From Thermoanaerobacteraceae bacterium (GTDB lineage: Bacteria; Bacillota; Thermoanaerobacteria; Thermoanaerobacterales; UBA4877): a stretch of 37,817 nt of DNA. The translations under genes were made by a program, and so were the position numbers. The stretch lies in NCBI GenBank assembly GCA_030016635.1, contig JASEJQ010000019.1:1-37817 (forward strand). The letters run 5' to 3'. Shown piece by piece: positions 32,811 to 37,817 of this stretch. The notes beneath the pieces were generated by a model. That model ran no database searches. It was not told the origin of the DNA and saw only the letters and a list, made by a program, of their open reading frames with translations. Positions within the stretch are counted from its first letter, which is position 1. Each line of letters opens with the position of its first letter.

Positions 32811-33176
32811 ATGGTAAAGTATCTGACTACAGTAACTGCAGTTGGGGAACAGGTAAGTGAATTAAAGGAAGCCAATATATTGATAATCTTTAATGAAGAT
32901 GCCCCCAAAGAACTGGCAGAGATATCTGTTTTGCACACTAAGGAAGAGTTAAATGCCGAGGTCAGGCCAGGGGACATCTTAAGGATTGATGAGTGTGATT
33001 ATGTGATTTTGGATGTTGGAGACGAGGTTAATAAAAATCTTGCTTTACTTGGGCACTGCTGTTTAAAATTCGATAACAACACCGGACTCCTGCCGGGTGA
33101 TGTCAGGGTTGATGGAGAAATACCTGATATTAAGGTGGGAAGCCGGATAAAAATATATGACAAGGAGAGGATATAA
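32811..33176 (+). CDS. srlB: PTS glucitol/sorbitol-type IIA
   Basis: A 121-aa cytoplasmic phosphocarrier of the PTS-Gut IIA family. The accepted phospho-histidine is in ISVLHTKEEL near residue 43, and GHCCLKFDNNTGLLPGDV near 83-100 is typical. AGGAGGGG lies before the ATG. It receives phosphate from HPr and passes it to the IIB domain of SrlE. The gene ends just before the TTG start of the dehydrogenase gene. Confidence 0.93.
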   Translation: MVKYLTTVTAVGEQVSELKEANILIIFNEDAPKELAEISVLHTKEELNAEVRPGDILRIDECDYVILDVGDEVNKNLALLGHCCLKFDNNTGLLPGDVRVDGEIPDIKVGSRIKIYDKERI

Positions 33177-33177
33177 A

Positions 33178-34470
33178 TTGTTAAACCTGAATTATCACTT
33201 AAGGAAGATGGAAGAAGAAGGAAAGTACATTAAAATAGGCCTGGTTGGCGCCGGACAGATGGGCAGGGGAATGGTAAGCCAGATGTTTTTGATGAAGGGC
33301 ATACGGGCTTGCCTGGTATCTGATATTGCACTGGAAAATGTGATAAATGCCTACAGGCTGGCAGGAGTTAAGGATGAAGATATTAAAGTTGTTGAGAGTG
33401 TTAAAGAGGCGCAGGAGGCAATAGAGAGTGGCTATTATGTGGCAACTGCCGACAGCACAATCGTAACGGGGACACCTGCCGTTGATGTTGTCATAGACGC
33501 CACTGGTGTACCTGAGGTGGGGGCACGCCTGGCCTATGACTCCATTATGAACAGAAAACACATTGTAATGTTGAATGTAGAGACTGACGTCACCGTAGGG
33601 CCTCTTCTAAAGAAAATGGCAGACAGCGCAGGTGTTGTCTATACAGTATCTGCAGGCGATGAACCGGGAGCTGTAAAAGAACTGTACGACTTTGTTGACG
33701 GACTTGGTTTTGAGGTCCTCGTGGTTGGCAAGGGTAAAAACAATCCCGTAAACAGGCACGCAACCCCGGATTCTCAGGTAGAAAGGGCAAAGATAGAGGG
33801 TGCAAATCCGAAGATGCTTGCATCATTTGTGGATGGCACAAAGACAATGGTTGAAATGACGGCCGTGTCCAACGCTACTGGTTTTCTGCCTGACATACCT
33901 GGTATGCACGGGGCATCGGGCAACTGGGATAATCTTACAGAGGTATTAAGACTGAAAGAAGAAGGTGGAGTATTAAATAACTACCATGTGGTTGAATATG
34001 TAAACGGTGTGGCTCCCGGCGTGTTTGTTATAGTAAGGGCTCCGCTGAAGGCTATAAATGACGAACTTAAGTATCTGAAGATGGGTGACGGGCCAAACTA
34101 CCTTTTATACAGGCCGTATCATCTGACAAGCATTGAGACTCCGATTTCTGCAGTGAGGGCCTGCGTATATCATGAGCCTACAATAGCACCTGCTGGAAAA
34201 CCATATTCTGATACGGTAGCAGTGGCAAAAAGAGATTTAAAGGCTGGAGAGTACTTGGACGGGATTGGCATGTATACAATATATGGAATGATAGAAACCC
34301 ATGAGAAGGCAAAAGAGATGAATGCTCTGCCGATAGGTCTGGTAAACAAAAAGACGATGGTGTTAAGGGATATTAAGGAGGGGGAGGTAATAACATATGA
34401 GGACGTTGAGCTTGATGACCAATCTATAATAACCCAGTTGAGAAAGTTGCAGGATCAGCTTATTGGATAG
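33178..34470 (+). CDS. NAD(P)-dependent dehydrogenase with C-terminal SAF domain
   Basis: About 430 aa. The Rossmann motif is VGAGQMGRG near residues 23-31 (homoserine-dehydrogenase-like fold), followed by a catalytic region VVIDATGVPEVGARLAYDSI and a C-terminal SAF domain (about 345-410, containing LKAGEYLDGIG and DIKEGEVITYEDVEL). The TTG start at 33178 is preferred because AAGGAGAGG lies 7-10 nt upstream; an ATG at 33157 has no site and overlaps srlB. It is the only dehydrogenase of the PTS operon and takes the place usually held by sorbitol-6-phosphate dehydrogenase. Oxidation of the imported polyol phosphate or a derived acid is inferred. Confidence 0.82.
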   Translation: MLNLNYHLRKMEEEGKYIKIGLVGAGQMGRGMVSQMFLMKGIRACLVSDIALENVINAYRLAGVKDEDIKVVESVKEAQEAIESGYYVATADSTIVTGTPAVDVVIDATGVPEVGARLAYDSIMNRKHIVMLNVETDVTVGPLLKKMADSAGVVYTVSAGDEPGAVKELYDFVDGLGFEVLVVGKGKNNPVNRHATPDSQVERAKIEGANPKMLASFVDGTKTMVEMTAVSNATGFLPDIPGMHGASGNWDNLTEVLRLKEEGGVLNNYHVVEYVNGVAPGVFVIVRAPLKAINDELKYLKMGDGPNYLLYRPYHLTSIETPISAVRACVYHEPTIAPAGKPYSDTVAVAKRDLKAGEYLDGIGMYTIYGMIETHEKAKEMNALPIGLVNKKTMVLRDIKEGEVITYEDVELDDQSIITQLRKLQDQLIG

Positions 34471-34486
34471 ATTTGCGGTACAAAAG

Positions 34487-34508
34487 GTGGGGGCATGTTT
34501 GCTCCCAC
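34487..34508 (+). terminator. Stem-loop after SAF dehydrogenase gene
   Basis: GTGGGGGCA pairs with TGCTCCCAC around TGTT (nine pairs, one G-U), followed by a weak T stretch. It lies between the gut operon and a sigma-54-like promoter, so it may separate the two transcription units. Confidence 0.55.
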
Positions 34509-34525
34509 TCAGGTTTTAAGCGATA

Positions 34526-34542
34526 TGGCATGAAATATGCGT
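34526..34542 (+). promoter_or_regulatory. Candidate sigma-54 promoter of E1/E2/E3 operon
   Basis: TGGCATGAAATATGCGT has the same first ten bases as the gatBC sigma-54 promoter, with GG (34527-34528) and GC (34539-34540) at the same spacing; the -12 box is ATGCG where consensus is TTGCW. GC-to-start distance is 28 nt, against 27 nt for gatB. B. subtilis acoABCL, encoding a related complex, is known to depend on sigma-54. Confidence 0.6.
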
Positions 34543-34567
34543 TATTATTTTCCGGGAGGGATATATT

Positions 34568-35527
34568 ATGGAACTTTCAAAGGAAAAAATGCTGTGGATG
34601 TACCAAAAGATGGTGGAAATAAGGAAATTTGAACTCAAGGTGGATGAGCTTTTTAAGAAAAACATGATATGGGGTACATGCCACCTGTATATTGGTGAGG
34701 AGGCAACTGCGGTAGGCGCCTGCGCCGCACTCAACAGGGATGACTACATCACAAGCACGCACAGAGGGCATGGGCACTGCATCGCAAAAGGTGCAGAGAT
34801 GAAGAGGATGATGGCTGAGCTCTTGGGGAGAGAGACCGGGTATTGCAAAGGCAGAGGAGGGTCAATGCATATAGTAGATGTATCTACTGGAAACCTTGGT
34901 GCCAATGGGGTTGTGGCAGGAGGCATACCCATAGCCACAGGTGCGGCTCTGGCGTCGAAGAGAAGAGGTGATGGAAAGGTTACAATATGCTTCTTTGGAG
35001 ATGGAGCGGGCAATGAGGGTGCTTTCCATGAGTCACTAAATATGGCCGGGATATGGAAATTGCCCATAGTGTATCTATGCGAAAATAACCTCTATGGCAT
35101 GTCCAATCCCGTGAAAAATTCAACGGCTGTTGAGGATATTGCTGTAAGGGGCCAGGCCTATAATATACCAGGAGTGATAGTTGACGGCAACGACGTACTG
35201 GCTGTATATGAGACGGTGAAAGAAGCTGTGGGCAGGGCCAGAAGAGGAGAAGGGGCTACCCTCATAGAGAGCAAGACATACAGATGGATGGGTCATTCAA
35301 AGAGCGACCCGAGAGCCTACAGGACAAGAGAAGAGGAACAGGAGTGGAAAGAGAGAGACCCTATCAAGCTTTTTGCATCGCAGCTCATGGATAGAAATAT
35401 AGCTACAGAGGATGAGCTAAAGAAGATAGATGAACAGGTGGACGAAGAGATTGAAGAGGCCTATGAATTTGCAGTAAACAGTCCAAAAGCCAGGGTTGAA
35501 GACATAACAGAGTACGTTTATGCATAG
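34568..35527 (+). CDS. TPP-dependent dehydrogenase E1 alpha subunit (acetoin/2-oxoacid type)
   Basis: A 319-aa E1 alpha subunit of the AcoA/PdhA family. The TPP motif GDGAGNEGAFHESLNMAGIWKLPIVYLCENN spans about residues 144-174, and RGGSMHIVDVSTGNLGANGVVAGG is the preceding conserved stretch. With E1 beta it forms the alpha2-beta2 decarboxylase/carboligase part of a lipoyl-dependent complex. GGGAGGG lies before the ATG. The short length and sequence are closer to acetoin dehydrogenase than to classical pyruvate dehydrogenase, but the substrate cannot be fixed from sequence. It is the first gene of the E1-E1-E2-E3 set. Confidence 0.9.
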   Translation: MELSKEKMLWMYQKMVEIRKFELKVDELFKKNMIWGTCHLYIGEEATAVGACAALNRDDYITSTHRGHGHCIAKGAEMKRMMAELLGRETGYCKGRGGSMHIVDVSTGNLGANGVVAGGIPIATGAALASKRRGDGKVTICFFGDGAGNEGAFHESLNMAGIWKLPIVYLCENNLYGMSNPVKNSTAVEDIAVRGQAYNIPGVIVDGNDVLAVYETVKEAVGRARRGEGATLIESKTYRWMGHSKSDPRAYRTREEEQEWKERDPIKLFASQLMDRNIATEDELKKIDEQVDEEIEEAYEFAVNSPKARVEDITEYVYA

Positions 35528-35539
35528 GGAGGGAATAAT

Positions 35540-36520
35540 ATGAGTGAAAAGACATATATAGATGCGTTGGCTGAGGCATTGAGAGAAGAGTTTGACCGGG
35601 ATGAGAATGTGTTTATGATGGGAGAGGATATAGGGATATATGGAGGTGCTTTTGGTGTCACCAAGGGCATGTACCCTAAGTATAAGGATAAGCTATTGGA
35701 TACACCGATATCCGAGGCCAGCATAGTTGGTGCAGGGGTAGGATGCGCCCTTGTCGGTATGAGGCCCATTGTAGAGATAATGTTTTCTGATTTTATGATG
35801 GATGCCATGGAATGGATAGTAAATCAGGCCGCAAAGCTCAGGTATATGACCGGTGGTCAGCTTAAGGTACCTATGGTGATAAGAGCGCCCATGGGCTGCG
35901 GCACAGGAGCTGCGGCACAGCATTCGCAGAGCCTACCTGCATTGTTTGCCCATATCCCGGGGCTCAAGGTGGTTATGCCGGCTACACCTTATGATGTCAA
36001 AGGTATGCTGAAGGCTGCTGTCAGGGATGATAACCCCGTAATATTCTTTGAGCATAAGCTCTTATACTGGACAAAGGGGGATGTGCCTGAAGGCGACTAT
36101 ACAGTGCCTATCGGAAAGGCGGCAGTAAAAAGGGAAGGTAAAGACATAACAATTATTGCTGGTTCTATCATGGTACCGAGGTCAATGGGGGCTGCAGAGA
36201 AGTTAAAGGAATATGGAATAGATGCCGAGGTAATAGATATCAGGAGTCTTGTGCCAATGGATGTGGAGACTATAGTGGAATCTGTATCCAAAACGGGAAA
36301 AGCTATAATAGTAGAAGACGATAATAAAAATAACGGCTGGGGCTCAGAGGTTGTATCAAAACTCATAGAGAGCGACGCCTTTGACTATCTGGACGAGCCG
36401 ATAAAGAGGCTGGCTGGCAAGGATATACCAATTCCATATGCGCCTGAACTGGAGAGGGCGGCAGTACCACAGATAGAGGACATAATTGAGGGAGTAAAAG
36501 AAATATTTGATAAGAGGTGA
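35540..36520 (+). CDS. TPP-dependent dehydrogenase E1 beta subunit
   Basis: A 326-aa transketolase-like E1 beta subunit (AcoB/PdhB family). Landmarks are FMMGEDIGIYGGAFGVTKGM near 25-45, TPISEASIVGAGVGCALVGMRP near 55-77, and QLKVPMVIRAPMGCGTGAAAQHSQS near 105-130. It pairs with the alpha subunit encoded 12 nt upstream. AGGGAGGG is its ribosome site. Its last codons lie immediately before the E2 start, as in an operon. Confidence 0.92.
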   Translation: MSEKTYIDALAEALREEFDRDENVFMMGEDIGIYGGAFGVTKGMYPKYKDKLLDTPISEASIVGAGVGCALVGMRPIVEIMFSDFMMDAMEWIVNQAAKLRYMTGGQLKVPMVIRAPMGCGTGAAAQHSQSLPALFAHIPGLKVVMPATPYDVKGMLKAAVRDDNPVIFFEHKLLYWTKGDVPEGDYTVPIGKAAVKREGKDITIIAGSIMVPRSMGAAEKLKEYGIDAEVIDIRSLVPMDVETIVESVSKTGKAIIVEDDNKNNGWGSEVVSKLIESDAFDYLDEPIKRLAGKDIPIPYAPELERAAVPQIEDIIEGVKEIFDKR

Positions 36521-36524
36521 TAGC

Positions 36525-37766
36525 ATGGCCAATGTGGAATTGATGCCAAAACTGGGCATGACAATGGCAGAGGGAGTAATACTGAGGTGGATAAAAAAAG
36601 AAGGGGACAGGGTAGAGCAGGGAGAACCGCTCTTAGAGATTCAAACAGATAAGGTCAATATAGAGGAGGAATCATCTTATAGCGGAGTGCTATTGAAGAT
36701 ACTGGCTCCGGAGGGTGCTACGGTACCCATAAATGAGCCTATAGCTATTATCGGAGAAGAAGGGGAAGATGTAGAAAAGATATTGAGTGGGATTGGGAAG
36801 TCCAGTCAGAGTGGACAGTTAGAGAGTGAAAATAGAGAAACGGAAAAAGCAGAGGTTAAAGGAGCGGAGCTCAAGGGTATAAAAGAATCTGTACGTGAAG
36901 AAAGGCACGTTCAAATGGATAAGCCAAGGGCTACACCGTTAGCAAGAAAGATAGCAAAAGAGAATAAATTGGACCTTAAGGAAGTGGTTGGAAGTGGGCC
37001 TAAGGGAAGAATACAGAGGGCTGATGTGGAAAAATACCTAAAGGAAATAGAAGTCAAACCCGCTATTACTGCAAAGCCTGAGGAGATTTCAGGCAGAGTC
37101 CCATTAACCGGCATGAGGGGCATAATTGCAGATAAGATGCAAAAAAGTATGAACACGGCACCCCATTTTTATGTTACAATGGAAATAGATATGAGTGAGG
37201 TCCTCACGCTCAGAGAAAGATTGAATGGCAAACTTAAAGATGTTAAGATCAGCCTGAATACAATCCTTATAAAGGCATCAGCTACAGCAATAAAGGGATT
37301 CCCCATAGTCAACGCCTATGTGGAGGAAAACTCCATAGTAATGAAAGAAGGAATAAACATCGGATTGGCGGTAGCGCTGGAAGATGGTCTTATAGTGCCT
37401 GTGGTTAAAGACGCTGATAAGAAGGGTTTGAGTGAAATTGCCAGGGAGGAGCGTGCTCTTGTGGAGAAAGCACGAAATGGTAAACTTATGCCGGATGAGT
37501 ACTCAGGAGGCAGCTTTACCATATCCAATCTTGGCATGTTTGATGTCACCAGGTTTACCGCTATAATTAACCAGCCTGAGGTTGCGATTTTAGCTGTTGG
37601 GATGGTTAGGGAGGTGCCGGTGGTAGTAAATGGAGAGATAGTCATAAGACCCATCATGGAGGCGACCCTGTCATCTGATCATCGTGTAATTGATGGTGCT
37701 GTAGCTGCAAGATTCTTAAAGAGAATAAAGGAAATTCTGGAGGATCCCATTCAGATGATTGTGTAG
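36525..37766 (+). CDS. Dihydrolipoamide acyltransferase E2
   Basis: A 413-aa E2 with one N-terminal lipoyl domain (lipoyl lysine Lys43 in QTDKVN), a linker, a peripheral-subunit-binding domain at about 125-165 (RATPLARKIAKENKLDLKEV, GPKGRIQRADVEKYL) and a C-terminal catalytic domain with the HxxxDG motif in DHRVIDGAV near 386-391. The ATG at 36525 is preferred because AAGAGGTGA lies 5 nt upstream; an ATG at 36507 overlaps E1 beta and lacks a site. It carries the acyl group from E1 to CoA, so the complex yields acyl-CoA and passes electrons to E3. Confidence 0.94.
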   Translation: MANVELMPKLGMTMAEGVILRWIKKEGDRVEQGEPLLEIQTDKVNIEEESSYSGVLLKILAPEGATVPINEPIAIIGEEGEDVEKILSGIGKSSQSGQLESENRETEKAEVKGAELKGIKESVREERHVQMDKPRATPLARKIAKENKLDLKEVVGSGPKGRIQRADVEKYLKEIEVKPAITAKPEEISGRVPLTGMRGIIADKMQKSMNTAPHFYVTMEIDMSEVLTLRERLNGKLKDVKISLNTILIKASATAIKGFPIVNAYVEENSIVMKEGINIGLAVALEDGLIVPVVKDADKKGLSEIAREERALVEKARNGKLMPDEYSGGSFTISNLGMFDVTRFTAIINQPEVAILAVGMVREVPVVVNGEIVIRPIMEATLSSDHRVIDGAVAARFLKRIKEILEDPIQMIV

Positions 37767-37780
37767 AGGAGGGTTCAATA

Positions 37781-37817
37781 GTGGACTATGATGTAATAGT
37801 TGTAGGCGGTGGGCCTG
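37781..37817 (+). CDS. Dihydrolipoamide dehydrogenase E3 (start only)
   Basis: Only the first 12 codons are in the window, beginning at GTG 37781 with GGAGGG upstream. The product begins MDYDVIVVGGGP, the FAD-binding GxGxxG start of the disulfide reductase family. Directly after E2 this is most probably the E3 subunit that reoxidises the lipoyl group with NAD. Another FAD protein cannot be excluded from so few residues. Confidence 0.75.
   Translation, partial: MDYDVIVVGGGP

Overview
The window looks like chromosomal DNA of a motile, spore-forming, probably thermophilic anaerobe of the Clostridia (Firmicutes). The signs are strong AGGAGG ribosome binding sites, heavy use of ATA and AGA/AGG codons, a SUF-type iron-sulfur operon ending in sufU, a TPP riboswitch with ThiT, LevR/GutM-style PTS regulation, and promoters that fit sigma-H, sigma-54 and sigma-28. 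No 16S rRNA gene or other marker is present, so no species is named.

Layout. (1) 1-1323, minus: a flagellin gene whose last 16 codons are split off by a 340-nt group I intron, with a sigma-28 promoter upstream and a perfect palindrome downstream. (2) 1406-6322, minus: a three-gene operon of an AddB-like ATPase, a UvrD-type helicase and a RecB/Cas4-type Fe-S nuclease. (3) 6437-7620, minus: encapsulin and its ferritin-like cargo. (4) 7621-8079: a stretch without a convincing gene, holding a GC-rich, dyad-rich element. (5) 8080-13171, plus: sufCBDSU. (6) 13188-17242, plus: a SWIM/SNF2 helicase and a ZIP metal transporter, then a tRNA-Arg(CCG) on the minus strand. (7) 17404-18642, plus: a thiamine-binding protein, and a TPP riboswitch controlling thiT. 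(8) 18711-24346, plus: two operons, each behind the same sigma-H-like promoter. One has an unknown protein plus CstA; the other has an M20 amidohydrolase that seems to start at CTG plus two membrane proteins. A small coiled-coil protein gene lies between them. (9) 24497-29482, minus: galactitol-type PTS genes (IIC, IIB, IIA) and a LevR-family sigma-54 activator. (10) 29624-37817, plus: a glucitol-type PTS operon (SorC regulator, GutM, a 49-aa protein, IIC, IIBC, IIA) with a SAF-domain dehydrogenase, followed by a 2-oxoacid/acetoin dehydrogenase-type complex (E1-alpha, E1-beta, E2, and E3 cut by the window edge).

How the parts fit. The right third looks like a polyol uptake and breakdown module. 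Two divergent PTS systems bring in phosphorylated polyols, a dehydrogenase with no sorbitol-6-phosphate dehydrogenase signature would oxidise the product, and a lipoyl-dependent complex would yield acyl-CoA. Two near-identical sigma-54 promoters, one before gatBC and one before the E1/E2/E3 genes, suggest that the LevR-type activator controls both. The strongest single discovery is the flagellin group I intron: P, Q, R and S elements are all recognisable, and predicted splicing restores the canonical flagellin C-terminus exactly.
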